From Nocardiopsis trehalosi NBRC 14201 (GTDB lineage Bacteria > Actinomycetota > Actinomycetes > Streptosporangiales > Streptosporangiaceae), in the NCBI RefSeq assembly GCF_001552555.1, contig NZ_BCRK01000045.1, positions 1 through 36,189 on the forward strand: DNA of 36,189 bases, written 5' to 3'. Shown here piece after piece: positions 1 to 7,465 of the stretch; positions within the stretch are counted from its first letter, which is position 1, and each line of letters begins with the position of its first letter. The position numbers and the translations under genes were made by a program. The notes under the pieces are model-generated. The model did no database searches and was not told the origin of the DNA. It saw only the letters and a list, made by a program, of their open reading frames with translations.

Positions 1-1758
1 CGCCGCGCCCGTCGGGGTGGCCGGGGTGCCGCCCGAGGAGTAGGACGCCGGGACGCCGGGGGTCGATCCCGGCTGGGCGGCGCCGCTGGGGGTGGGGGCG
101 CCGTTCGGGCCCCCGGCGGCGGTGGGCACGGTCGCCCCGCCGGAGGGCAGCCCCGTGGAGCCCTGGCCGGCGCCGGACGGCACGGCCGCTCCGCCGCCGC
201 CCAGCCCGCCGCTGTAGTTCGCCTGCGTGACGCCGCCGCCCTGGCCCGACGCGACGGACGCCGGCACGCCGGTGCCCGACCCGGGCTGGGCCGCCCCACT
301 GGGCGTGGGGACGCCGTCGGCGCCGCTGGGGCCGTTGGCGCCGCCGGCCGCGGTGGGCACGGACGCCCCGCCGGAGGGCAGGCCGGTGGAGCCCTGGCCG
401 GCCCCCGCCGGGACCACCGCCGCGCCACCGGGGACGGCGCCGCCGCCGTCGGCCGCGCCCGCGGTGCCCGACTGCGAGGCCGTCGACGCGTACTGGGAGG
501 GGGTGCCCGCGCCCGTCGCGGTCACCGCCGGGTTGCCGTCGCCGCCCGCACCGGTCCCGCCGGTGGTGGAACCGCCGGTAGTGCCCGTACCGCCGTTGAG
601 GCCGGTCTGCGCCGCGGTCGGCAGCGCGGTCGCCCCGCCCGACGCGCCGTGGGCCGGGTCCGACCCGCCGGTGGAGCCGCCCGCCGCGCCCTGCGCCGGG
701 CCGCTGGAACCGCCGCCGGGGACCACGCCCCCGCTGCTGCCTCCGGCGGCGCCCGTCGCCAGGCCCGCGCCGCCCGCGGCGGCCATGGTCGTCGCGGCGG
801 GCAGGCCCTGGCTGATGGTGGCGGCCCGGCCGGCCGCGCCCGACTGGTGGGCCGCGTTGGAGGCGCCGAACGAGGCGCCGCCCGACCCGCCGCCGGGCTG
901 GTTCCCGCCGCCCCCGTTGCCGCCGCCCGACGCTGCGCCGAACGCCACCGCCCCGCCGGTGAGCTTGGCGGCCAGGGTGCCGAGCAGGCTCCACAGCATC
1001 GGCAGCGCGCCGGTGGCGATGAGGATGAGGGCGACGCCGAGGAAGTACTGGAAGACGCCGTCGGGGCTGTCGCGCGCCTCCGTGAAGAAGACGAACCCGA
1101 GCGCGTAGATGGCCACGATCACCGGCTGGTACAGGATCGACCCGATCAGCCAGCCCATGACCTTGCTGAAGATGGCGGTGCCCGGCCCCGGGAGCATCGC
1201 CGCGCTGGCCGCCAGCGGCAGCACCGCCGCGCAGATGTAGATGACGCCCTGCGTGTAGTAGAGCGCGACGATCTGGATGACCGAGCCCACGATCAGGGCG
1301 ATGCCGATGATCGTGCCGAGCAGCAGCCGGAACGGGCCGGTCAGGAAGTCGCCCTCGGGGATGGCCGCCAGATCTGTCGCGAGCGCCTTGCCGAAGTCCT
1401 TGGCGACGCCCTCACCGAGGAAGTAGTCGGCCAGCTGGTTACTGAAGTCGACGAGCCCCTGGATGATGAAGATGCCCGCGAACGTCGTGAAGACCAGCAT
1501 CAGCAGGCCCTTGACGGTGTCCATCATCGGGTCCAGCCGCCGGTACCAGAGCAGCCGGATGGCGGCCACCAGCAGCCCGCCGGTGGCGAGCAGGGTCACG
1601 ACCGGGAACATCAGGTCCTGGAAGGCGGAGATGCCCTGGCTGCCCGCCAGGTCGGTGGTGTTGTCGACCGCCGGGTTCTCCCAGAGCAGGGAGAAGATGC
1701 CTTCGATGGCGGGCGCGATGAGGTTGCCGACGTCTTCGTGTATCTGCTCGAGGCCCAT
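1..1758 (-). CDS. VirB6/TrbL-like polytopic T4SS channel protein (partial, runs off left edge)
   Basis: The frame is open from ATG at 1758 to the window edge, so 586 residues are visible and the C-terminus is missing. Residues 1-60 are amphipathic. About six hydrophobic helices follow between residues ~45 and 260, including the stretches FPVVTLLATGGLLVAAIRLL, LLMLVFTTFAGIFIIQGLV and GTIIGIALIVGSVIQIVALY. After residue ~265 the protein becomes a long Gly/Ala/Ser/Thr/Pro tail with imperfect 77-residue repeats (GQGSTGLPSGGA, VPTAAGG, PTPSGAAQPGS, GVPAS). This layout matches VirB6/TrbL-type inner-membrane subunits of conjugative secretion systems, which often carry low-complexity tails. It is the last visible gene of the leftward operon, about 76 bases after the third small pilin-like gene. 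No enzymatic motif is seen. The VirB6/TrbL assignment rests on topology, tail and neighbours, not on a specific signature. Confidence 0.65.
   Translation of the reverse strand, partial: MGLEQIHEDVGNLIAPAIEGIFSLLWENPAVDNTTDLAGSQGISAFQDLMFPVVTLLATGGLLVAAIRLLWYRRLDPMMDTVKGLLMLVFTTFAGIFIIQGLVDFSNQLADYFLGEGVAKDFGKALATDLAAIPEGDFLTGPFRLLLGTIIGIALIVGSVIQIVALYYTQGVIYICAAVLPLAASAAMLPGPGTAIFSKVMGWLIGSILYQPVIVAIYALGFVFFTEARDSPDGVFQYFLGVALILIATGALPMLWSLLGTLAAKLTGGAVAFGAASGGGNGGGGNQPGGGSGGASFGASNAAHQSGAAGRAATISQGLPAATTMAAAGGAGLATGAAGGSSGGVVPGGGSSGPAQGAAGGSTGGSDPAHGASGGATALPTAAQTGLNGGTGTTGGSTTGGTGAGGDGNPAVTATGAGTPSQYASTASQSGTAGAADGGGAVPGGAAVVPAGAGQGSTGLPSGGASVPTAAGGANGPSGADGVPTPSGAAQPGSGTGVPASVASGQGGGVTQANYSGGLGGGGAAVPSGAGQGSTGLPSGGATVPTAAGGPNGAPTPSGAAQPGSTPGVPASYSSGGTPATPTGAA
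25..405 (-). repeat. Imperfect 231-bp direct repeat inside the VirB6-like tail
   Basis: Two copies of a Gly/Ser/Thr/Pro segment beginning AGQGSTGLPSGGA lie 231 bp apart, from ~402 and ~171 downward on the minus strand. The second copy lacks six residues (PSGADG) present in the first. Both continue PTPSGAAQPGS and GVPAS. The array may extend past the left edge. Confidence 0.75.
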
Positions 1759-1834
1759 CGTTCTTCCTGGTCGTGGGATGGGGGGTGGCCGGGCGGACGA
1801 GCGCGGGACGGGCGTCGGGCAGGGCGGCCCGCCG

Positions 1835-2245
1835 CTAGACCTGCAGGCTGTCGTCCGTCGAGTCGTCCGTCGGTTCGTCCGTCTCGGGCGGCGGGTCGGG
1901 CATGTTGTCCCGCAGGTAGACCTGCCAGGTCGAGTCGTCGCCTCCACCGCCCTGGCCCTCGGCGTCCGCGTCGAGCAGCAGGGCGACGAGGGGGGCGGCG
2001 ACCATCAGCAGGACCACGCCCAGGAGCACCCACGGCAGCTCGCCCATGCCGCGGGCGGCGATCCACGGGTCACCGGTGAAGTTGGCCTGCACCATCTTCC
2101 CGGCGATGATCAGCAGGGCGATGATCGCGATGACGATGCCCAGCCCCATGACCCAGCCGAGGATCGTGTTGCCGCAGTCGATCCAGTGGTCGTTGCCGCC
2201 CCAGACGGTGTGCTCCTCGCACGCGCGGGCCTGCAGCGGGTTCAC
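1835..2245 (-). CDS. Third VirB2/TrbC-pilin-like small membrane protein
   Basis: The GTG start at 2245 overlaps the TGA of the preceding gene (GTGA), implying translational coupling. It gives 136 residues. There are two hydrophobic helices, GLGIVIAIIALLIIAGKM and LPWVLLGVVLLMVAAPLVAL, separated by a short polar loop, then an acidic Asp/Glu/Pro tail ending STDDSLQV. It aligns with the two upstream proteins through the shared pattern W-x2-G-x4-IxxIIxLLxxAGKM, a 17-22 residue loop, W-xxxG-xxLLMVA, but it is the most diverged copy. It also has a unique Cys/Trp-rich N-terminus (ACEEHTVWGGNDHWIDCG). A VirB2-like pilin or minor pilin role is inferred from two-helix topology, triplication and position beside a VirB6-like gene. 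Confidence 0.55.
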   Translation of the reverse strand: MNPLQARACEEHTVWGGNDHWIDCGNTILGWVMGLGIVIAIIALLIIAGKMVQANFTGDPWIAARGMGELPWVLLGVVLLMVAAPLVALLLDADAEGQGGGGDDSTWQVYLRDNMPDPPPETDEPTDDSTDDSLQV

Positions 2246-2616
2246 GGGACCACCGGGCCCGACACGGCCACGGGGATGACCTGGAAGCCGCCGTCGTCCT
2301 CGGCCGGCGGCGAGATGAGCATGGAGACGATCGAGGCGGCGACGAGCATCAGGCAGATGCCCATCATCGTCCACAGGAGACCGCTGACGCCCTCCGCGCC
2401 GAGGTCGGCCCGGCCGCCCTTCGCGGCGACCATCTTCCCCGCGCAGTACAGCACGCCGATCACCCCGATCACCGTGATGACCCCGCGCCCCCACGCGAAC
2501 ATCTGGTTCAGCGCGGGGAGGACGTCACTGGGGAGCTGCGGCGTGGGGTTCCACACCGCGGCGGGCAGCCACAGGCCGTTCGCCGCGTGGACGCACACGC
2601 CCAACACATCGTTCAC
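2242..2616 (-). CDS. Second VirB2/TrbC-pilin-like small membrane protein
   Basis: I chose the GTG at 2616 because a GGAGG lies at 2622-2626, five bases upstream. An in-frame extension to 2685 is possible but lacks such a site and would overlap the upstream gene. It encodes 124 residues: a short Cys-containing N-terminus, then WGRGVITVIGVIGVLYCAGKM as helix 1, a charged loop (GGRADLGAEGVSG), helix 2 (LLWTMMGICLMLVAASIVSM) and a short acidic tail. It is a close paralogue of the upstream protein (WGRGV, AGKM, GR-DL-AEGV-GL-WT-GI-LML all shared). A pilin-like structural subunit is the best guess. The family name is inferred from topology and context. Confidence 0.55.
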   Translation of the reverse strand: MNDVLGVCVHAANGLWLPAAVWNPTPQLPSDVLPALNQMFAWGRGVITVIGVIGVLYCAGKMVAAKGGRADLGAEGVSGLLWTMMGICLMLVAASIVSMLISPPAEDDGGFQVIPVAVSGPVVP

Positions 2617-2686
2617 ACCGACCTCCGTGGTGTCCTCGGTGGCCGCGGCCGGGTGGTCGTCCACCCGGCCGCGGTGGGCCGACACG

Positions 2687-3037
2687 TCAGACGGCCGCGG
2701 CCTCGCCGCCCGGCAGCAGCAGCATGATCAGCGGGATCGCGATCAGCATCAGCGAGATGCCGAGGATGGTCCACACCAGGCCGCCGACGCCTTCGGCGGC
2801 GAGGTCGGAGCGGCCGAACTTGCCGACCGCCATCTTGCCCGCGCAGAACAGCACGCCGATGATCCCGATGACCACGACGACGCCGCGGCCCCAGCTGAAC
2901 AGCGTGTTGATCGAGTCCATGGCGCCCGTGGGGATCTCGATGCCCTGTTCCCACTCGTAGTTGGCGTCGAGTGAGGTGTTGAAAACGGTCAGGAGCTTGT
3001 ATTGGCCTGTGACGAAACCGCTCATCAGCGCATGCAC
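2687..3037 (-). CDS. First VirB2/TrbC-pilin-like small membrane protein
   Basis: The ORF starts with GTG at 3037 and has only a weak purine-rich site (AGAGAGA) upstream. An internal ATG at 3025 is an alternative start. It encodes 116 residues. After ~50 polar residues come helix 1 (WGRGVVVVIGIIGVLFCAGKM), a loop (GRSDLAAEGVGG) and helix 2 (LVWTILGISLMLIAIPLIML), ending LLPGGEAAAV. Mature VirB2/TrbC pilins have this two-helix, short-loop design, but there is no clear signal peptide here. It is the first of three tandem paralogues, 19 bases downstream of the P-loop ATPase gene, so all five leftward genes probably form one operon. Confidence 0.55.
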   Translation of the reverse strand: MHALMSGFVTGQYKLLTVFNTSLDANYEWEQGIEIPTGAMDSINTLFSWGRGVVVVIGIIGVLFCAGKMAVGKFGRSDLAAEGVGGLVWTILGISLMLIAIPLIMLLLPGGEAAAV

Positions 3038-3056
3038 GTCGAGTCTCTCTCTTCAC

Positions 3057-3602
3057 TCAGTCCGTGGCGCCCACGGCCACGGAGTCCAGCGCCCCGCACG
3101 CCTCGCGGATCTCCGCGAGTGCGCGCTCGGCCTTCTTCGGAAGCCTGACCTGGGCCACGTCGCCGGTGTCGGCGTAGCGCAGACCCGCGACGAAGGGCAG
3201 GCGTACGATCCGCCCCACGCGATCGGCGAGCAGCCGCAGCCGGACCGCCGCCTCGCGGGGCTCCGGTCCCGACCCGTCGGCCACGACGACCAGGCAGGCG
3301 ACGGCCGGGCCCGTGCCGACCAGGCCGGTCACCGCCTCGGTCACCCGCGCCGCCGCCGGCGCGCTGTCGCGCGCGACCAGGACGAGCGGCCGCCCGAACG
3401 TCTCGACGCCGCGCATCCCCGGCGTGTAGCAGCCGAGGTCCCAGGGCGTGCCCAGCAGTGAGGCGAGGGTGCTGGTCCCCGCGCCTCCGTGGCAGCCGAG
3501 GAGGACGGCGTCCACCGGTGGCGCGCCCTGCCCGGCGCCCACCGGGGCGTTGCCCCGCTCCTCCGTCTCCCGGCCGCGGAGCCGGGTGAAAGCCGAGACC
3601 AC
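3057..3602 (-). CDS. MinD/ParA-like P-loop ATPase with degenerate Walker A
   Basis: The frame is open to a GTG at 3611, but a GAGGAGG runs directly into that codon. The GTG at 3602 has the same site at an eight-base spacing, so I prefer 3602 (181 residues). A P-loop-like motif GCHGGAGTST (residues ~36-45) follows a beta strand (VDAVLLG), as in MinD/ParA-type GxxGGxGK(S/T)T loops, but the P-loop lysine is Thr. Strands LVLVARD and VACLVVVADG fit a Rossmann-like core. It is shorter than typical ParA. It heads the leftward T4SS-like operon. Possible roles are localisation or assembly of the conjugation complex, but nucleotide hydrolysis is doubtful without the lysine. The function is inferred. 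Confidence 0.55.
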   Translation of the reverse strand: MVSAFTRLRGRETEERGNAPVGAGQGAPPVDAVLLGCHGGAGTSTLASLLGTPWDLGCYTPGMRGVETFGRPLVLVARDSAPAAARVTEAVTGLVGTGPAVACLVVVADGSGPEPREAAVRLRLLADRVGRIVRLPFVAGLRYADTGDVAQVRLPKKAERALAEIREACGALDSVAVGATD

Positions 3603-4121
3603 AACGGCCACCTCCTCAAGAGAACGGAATTCCAGAATTGACGTGGGCCCGCGAATGGTTCAGGGCGGGCGCGGAAACGGCGAGCCGCCGGTTCTCCCAC
3701 CAGCGATAGACGGTGTACGGTCCCGTCCGGTTGCATGGTCGACGGAGAAAGTTCCGGTCACGGAACCGCGCGCCGGACGGGAACCGGAACCACTCCGGGT
3801 GCGTCCGACGCGCGCTCCGCGCGCGTTCGTGGATCTTGGGGCGAACCGAGGGTAGCGCCCGACGCGGCCGATACGCGAGAGTGGGGGCCGCAACTCTTCC
3901 CCCGCGTCTGCTCGCGTTCTCCGACCATTCTCTGACCTGCACTTATGCGGTGGCCGACACTGGGCAGGCGGAAACGGAACCGGAAATCCCCGAGCGGCGT
4001 CTGAGCATGTCGTGAAACGGAAGTGGCCGTGCTCCGCGGCCGCGCCAGGGGCTCCGGGCCTGCGGAGCCGAATCCGGCCCGCGGCGGCCGACCGAAACGG
4101 AAACCCCCGGGAAAGGCGAGC
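3603..4121. promoter_or_regulatory. Divergent intergenic region with CGGAA(A/C)C repeats
   Basis: About 520 bases separate the two divergent T4SS-like operons. It should hold both promoters, though I cannot place -10/-35 boxes confidently. It is locally less GC-rich and carries many copies of CGGAAAC, CGGAACC or close variants, at about 3672, 3761, 3785, 3969, 3975, 3981, 4018 and 4098. The three at 3969-3986 are direct hexamer repeats in phase. This suggests a repeated operator for a shared regulator, which is inference only. Confidence 0.4.
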
Positions 4122-4742
4122 GTGAACGACCGCACCGAGATCCGCAGGCGGGCCGTCCTCGTCGCGGCCGCCGCCGCCATCGTCCTGCTCACCGTCGGCT
4201 ACGCCGTGGTCCGCCTGTCGGGGGGCGGCGGCGCGACCGAGGCCGGCGGCGCCGACGCGGGCGCCGAGACCGGCGCCGAGACCGGCGCCGACACCGGTCC
4301 GGCCGCCGAGCAGGACGGCTCCGGCGGCACCGTCGACGTCGCCGCGCTGCTGCCCGACTCCGAGACCGAACTCCAGGACGCCGCCGCCGTCGCCCGCGAC
4401 TTCACCGCCGCCTACTTCGGCGGCGCGGACGACCGCGCCGACCGCATCGCCGCCCTCGCCACCCCCGAGTACGCCGCCCTGCTCGCCGAGGAGGGCACCG
4501 CCCCGCTCGTCCAGGGCGAGGAGGCCCCCGGCGGCTCCGCCGACGTCGACGTCGCCACCGAGGTCATCGGCATCCGCGACCTCGCCGAGGGCAGCGTCAC
4601 CTACGTCGTCCGCGCCACCACCAGCGGGGGGCAGGCCCCCGACCAGGAGCTGGAGTACGCGGCCAACCTCACCCGCACCGAGGGCGGCTGGCGCGTGAAC
4701 GGCTTCCAGGACGCCGCGCTCGGCGACACGGGAGCCGGATGA
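4122..4742 (+). CDS. VirB8/TcpC-like membrane-anchored T4SS protein, copy 1
   Basis: The frame is open from GTG at 4023. I place the start at GTG 4122, five bases after GGGAAAGG (4109-4116), because this gives a short basic N-terminus (VNDRTEIRRR) right before a single TM helix (AVLVAAAAAIVLLTVGYAVV), as in its paralogue at 6131. After a Gly/Ala/Thr linker with ETGAETGADTG repeats, the outer domain starts LLPDSETELQDAAAVARDFTA and ends EGGWRVNGFQDAAL. One N-terminal helix plus an NTF2-like alpha/beta domain is the layout of VirB8/TcpC proteins of Gram-positive conjugation systems. The following wall-hydrolase gene starts one base after its stop. VirB8-like is inferred from topology and context. 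Confidence 0.55.
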   Translation: MNDRTEIRRRAVLVAAAAAIVLLTVGYAVVRLSGGGGATEAGGADAGAETGAETGADTGPAAEQDGSGGTVDVAALLPDSETELQDAAAVARDFTAAYFGGADDRADRIAALATPEYAALLAEEGTAPLVQGEEAPGGSADVDVATEVIGIRDLAEGSVTYVVRATTSGGQAPDQELEYAANLTRTEGGWRVNGFQDAALGDTGAG

Positions 4743-4743
4743 C

Positions 4744-6069
4744 ATGCGCGCCCTGAGACCGCCTTGGCCGCCCTCCCCGGCCCGGCGCGCGTGGCGGGCC
4801 CTGCGCGCGCGGCTGCGGCCCCCGACAGCCTCCGACCTGGGGCGCGGCGCCATGGCCTACGGCGTGGCGGCGTCGCTCATGATGGGCTCCACCCTCGTCA
4901 TCGTGAGCGGCGAGGAGGTCTTCGACTACTTCGGCCTCAGGGGCGGCGGCACCTCGGGCGGCTGCGCGACCTCGCTCGGCGGGTACACCGGCAGCGCCGA
5001 CCCCGACTCCATCCCGGAGAACTTCCTCCAGTACGCCCAGGACGCCGGCGAGAAGTTCGACATCCCCTGGGAGTACGTCGCCGGCCTGTCCTGGCGGGAG
5101 ACCAACCACGGCCGCATCGCCGACGACGCCTCCTACGGCTCCCTCGGCCGGCTGCCCACCGGCATCGTCTACGGCACCGCCAACCCGGCGGGCGCGGCCG
5201 GCCCGCTCCAGTTCGGCATCAAGCACCCCGACACCGGTGCGACCGGCGGGCCCATGGGCGACGCCGCCAACACCTGGGGCGGCGAGGCCGACCAGCCGGC
5301 CTCGGAGCGCACCGCCAAGCCCGGCAGCAACGGGCAGTGGTTCGGCATCGACGGCAACGGCGACGGCCGGGTCAACGTCTGGGACCCCGCCGACGCCGTC
5401 CACTCCGCGGCGGGCTTCCTCCGCTACTGGATGGACCAGGGCCACAGCCTGGAATGGGCCATCGGCCGCTACCACGGCTCGGGTACCGGCGGCGCCTACC
5501 AGGTCGCGGTCAGCGCCAAGGCCGCGCAGTACCGCGGCGGCGACTACACCGTCGCCCCGGCCAACGGCACCACCTCCGACTGCGCCGACACCGAACTCAA
5601 CGGCACCGCCGTCGAACAGGTCATCCAGTACGCGCGCGCCCAGATGGGCAAGCCCTACGTCTGGGGCGGCGTCGGCCCGAACGGCTACGACTGCTCCGGG
5701 CTGCTGTGGCAGGCGTACAAGGCGGCCGGGCTGCCCCAGCAGTACGTCGCCGGGCGGTGGACCACCAACACCCTGTTCACCATGTCCGCCGCCCAGGAGG
5801 TGTCCTGGGACCAGATCCAGCCCGGCGACATGATCCTCACCGGCGGCTCCGGCGGCGGCATGCCCACCCACGTGTCGATGTTCACCGGCCGCAAGGACGG
5901 CCGGCTCATGGTCATCGAGGCGTACAGCGCCAACGTCCCCCGCAACGACCAGATCCACGAGCACGAGTACGACGCGGGGCGGTGGCCCCAGTCGACGTTC
6001 CGCAAGATCGTCCGCGTCAGCCACCTGTTCCCCGACGACGCCGGCTCCGGCGCCGTGGAGCAGGTGTGA
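4744..6069 (+). CDS. Bifunctional peptidoglycan hydrolase: SLT transglycosylase + NlpC/P60
   Basis: 441 residues. A basic N-terminus precedes one membrane-anchor or signal helix (MAYGVAASLMMGSTLVIVSG, residues ~38-57). A lytic transglycosylase domain follows, with the probable catalytic Glu at residue 119 in SWRETNHGR. An EF-hand-like loop at residues 203-214 (DGNGDGRVNVWD) is inserted in it, as in several actinobacterial SLT proteins. The C-terminal NlpC/P60 domain starts near QVIQYARAQMGKPYVWGG, with nucleophile Cys317 (YDCSGLLWQAY) and His376 (PTHVSMFTG). Two-headed enzymes of this kind open the wall for conjugation machines (Tn916 Orf14/TcpG-like, VirB1-like). It should act outside the membrane. 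It lies between the two VirB8-like genes and is probably coupled to the one upstream. Confidence 0.88.
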   Translation: MRALRPPWPPSPARRAWRALRARLRPPTASDLGRGAMAYGVAASLMMGSTLVIVSGEEVFDYFGLRGGGTSGGCATSLGGYTGSADPDSIPENFLQYAQDAGEKFDIPWEYVAGLSWRETNHGRIADDASYGSLGRLPTGIVYGTANPAGAAGPLQFGIKHPDTGATGGPMGDAANTWGGEADQPASERTAKPGSNGQWFGIDGNGDGRVNVWDPADAVHSAAGFLRYWMDQGHSLEWAIGRYHGSGTGGAYQVAVSAKAAQYRGGDYTVAPANGTTSDCADTELNGTAVEQVIQYARAQMGKPYVWGGVGPNGYDCSGLLWQAYKAAGLPQQYVAGRWTTNTLFTMSAAQEVSWDQIQPGDMILTGGSGGGMPTHVSMFTGRKDGRLMVIEAYSANVPRNDQIHEHEYDAGRWPQSTFRKIVRVSHLFPDDAGSGAVEQV

Positions 6070-6130
6070 CCGCGTGCGCGGCCGCCGGCCGCCGCACCCC
6101 ACCCCCGAGCCCCCGTGAGGAGGCGGCGCC

Positions 6131-6715
6131 ATGCGCGACGTGCCCCTGCTGAGCCGCGACCGCGTGCTGATCGCCATGGTGGTCGCGGTCCTGGTCCTGT
6201 TCGCCGCGCTCGCCGCGACCCGGCTCATGGGCGCCGACGACCCCGCCCCGGAGGCGGACCTGCCGGACACGCCCGCGATGGGCGACCTGCTGCCCCTGAC
6301 CGAGGCCGAGTTCCAGGACGCGCTGGCCGTCGCGGTCGAGCACGGGAACGCCATGGGGACCTGGGACCCGGAGGCGGCGGAGGACGGCTACTACGAGCGG
6401 CTCGGCGCCACCGCCGACGCCCAGTACGCCGACCTGCTCTCCGCCGAGGGGACGGCGGCGGCCGGCACCGCCGGGCACCTCGCCGAGGCGGACCGGCCGA
6501 CGACGGGCGCGGCCGCCCCGGTCGGCGCCCCGATGGTCGCGGAGTCGATGGTCACCTTCGAGCTGGAGCTGCGCGCCGAGGACGCGGGGGGCGGGGAACC
6601 GCTCGAACTCGGGGTCTACCAGGTCGCGGTGCGCCGCGACGAGGGGGAATGGCGGATCGCCGGGGTCACCGACCCGGCGGTCGCGGAGTCGCTCGAAGGG
6701 GAGGGGCTGATCTGA
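6131..6715 (+). CDS. VirB8/TcpC-like membrane-anchored protein, copy 2
   Basis: ATG at 6131 follows GAGGAGG by eight bases. 194 residues: a short N-terminus (MRDVPLLSRDR), one TM helix (VLIAMVVAVLVLFAALAATRL) and an outer domain. It is paralogous to the 4122-4742 product: both share LLP-(S/T)E-E-QDA-AVA, Y-x-(D/A)LL-EGTA and a closing EG-WR-(V/I)-G-x-D-A. VirB8/TcpC-like proteins form the periplasmic or wall-facing scaffold of T4SSs. As with copy 1, a wall-hydrolase gene follows directly: the stop TGA (6713-6715) overlaps the next ATG by one base. The family name is inferred. A second scaffold specific to the second hydrolase is plausible. Confidence 0.5.
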   Translation: MRDVPLLSRDRVLIAMVVAVLVLFAALAATRLMGADDPAPEADLPDTPAMGDLLPLTEAEFQDALAVAVEHGNAMGTWDPEAAEDGYYERLGATADAQYADLLSAEGTAAAGTAGHLAEADRPTTGAAAPVGAPMVAESMVTFELELRAEDAGGGEPLELGVYQVAVRRDEGEWRIAGVTDPAVAESLEGEGLI

Positions 6716-7398
6716 TGGCGCTCCGGTTCCGCGTGCCCCGCGCCCTCCGCGCCCTCCGCGTGCGCCGAACGCCGTCCCGCCGCACCCGGTCGCGGGACGC
6801 GGGCCGCATGGGCCTCGGCGCCGGGCTGGCCGTCAGCGCGGCCGGCGTGTTCGCCCTGGTCACCGGCGTCCAGGCGGCCGACACCTACGGTGTGGGCACC
6901 GGGGTCGGCGGCGCGTCAGGGCCCCGCGCCTCGCAGATCGGCTACAACGCCGGGGACATCTCCCCCGGCGGCGCGTGGGTCGACTGCGGCCCGGTCGGCC
7001 AGGCCACCGAGCTGACCTGCCGCGGCTACGAGTCGATCATCGCCAACTTCCCCGAGTTCGCCCGCCCGGCCTGGAGCGGCTGCTACCGGGCGGGCCCGCC
7101 CGACCACGGTACCGGCCAGGCGTGCGACCTCATGACCAACATGAACGGGAGCCGGGGCTCCGCCGCCGAGAACGCCGTCGGCGACGAGCTGGCCCGCTGG
7201 CTGATGACCCACCACGAGCAGCTCGGCGTGAAGTACGTCATCTGGCGGCGGGCCATCTGGAACCCGACCGCCGGCGACGCGTCCTGCCCCGACGAGTCGA
7301 CCCTCGGCGCCACGCCGAGCTGCTGGCGGTTCATGGAGGACCGCGGCAGCAACACGCAGAACCACTACGACCACGTGCACGTCTCCTTCCGCTACTGA
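6715..7398 (+). CDS. Secreted M15-like zinc peptidase (VanY/ARB-07466-like fold)
   Basis: ATG 6715 overlaps the preceding TGA and follows GGGAGGGG. 227 residues: a strongly basic N-terminus, then a hydrophobic helix (GLGAGLAVSAAGVFALVTGVQA) acting as anchor or signal, then an extracellular domain. Two motifs point to a zinc site: His131-x2-Gly-x-Ala-x2-Asp-like DHGTGQACDLM (His131, Asp138) and DHVHVSF near the C-terminus (His220, His222). This HxxGxAxD...HxH pattern is typical of M15/LAS peptidases and of the related ARB-07466-like domains found in actinobacteria. Several Cys could form disulfides. It probably trims peptidoglycan peptides during assembly of the conjugation apparatus. The substrate is unknown. 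Confidence 0.65.
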   Translation: MALRFRVPRALRALRVRRTPSRRTRSRDAGRMGLGAGLAVSAAGVFALVTGVQAADTYGVGTGVGGASGPRASQIGYNAGDISPGGAWVDCGPVGQATELTCRGYESIIANFPEFARPAWSGCYRAGPPDHGTGQACDLMTNMNGSRGSAAENAVGDELARWLMTHHEQLGVKYVIWRRAIWNPTAGDASCPDESTLGATPSCWRFMEDRGSNTQNHYDHVHVSFRY

Positions 7399-7465
7399 TC
7401 CGCCGCGCACGGCGCGGCGGCAGGGGGAGGAGCGGACCGGAAGATCGAGAGATAAGGAGGGTGGA

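Noticed and set aside
227-3460. Rightward Pro/Arg-rich frames across 227-3460
   Set aside because: Antisense shadows of the VirB6/pilin-like operon, caused by its repetitive GC-rich tail.
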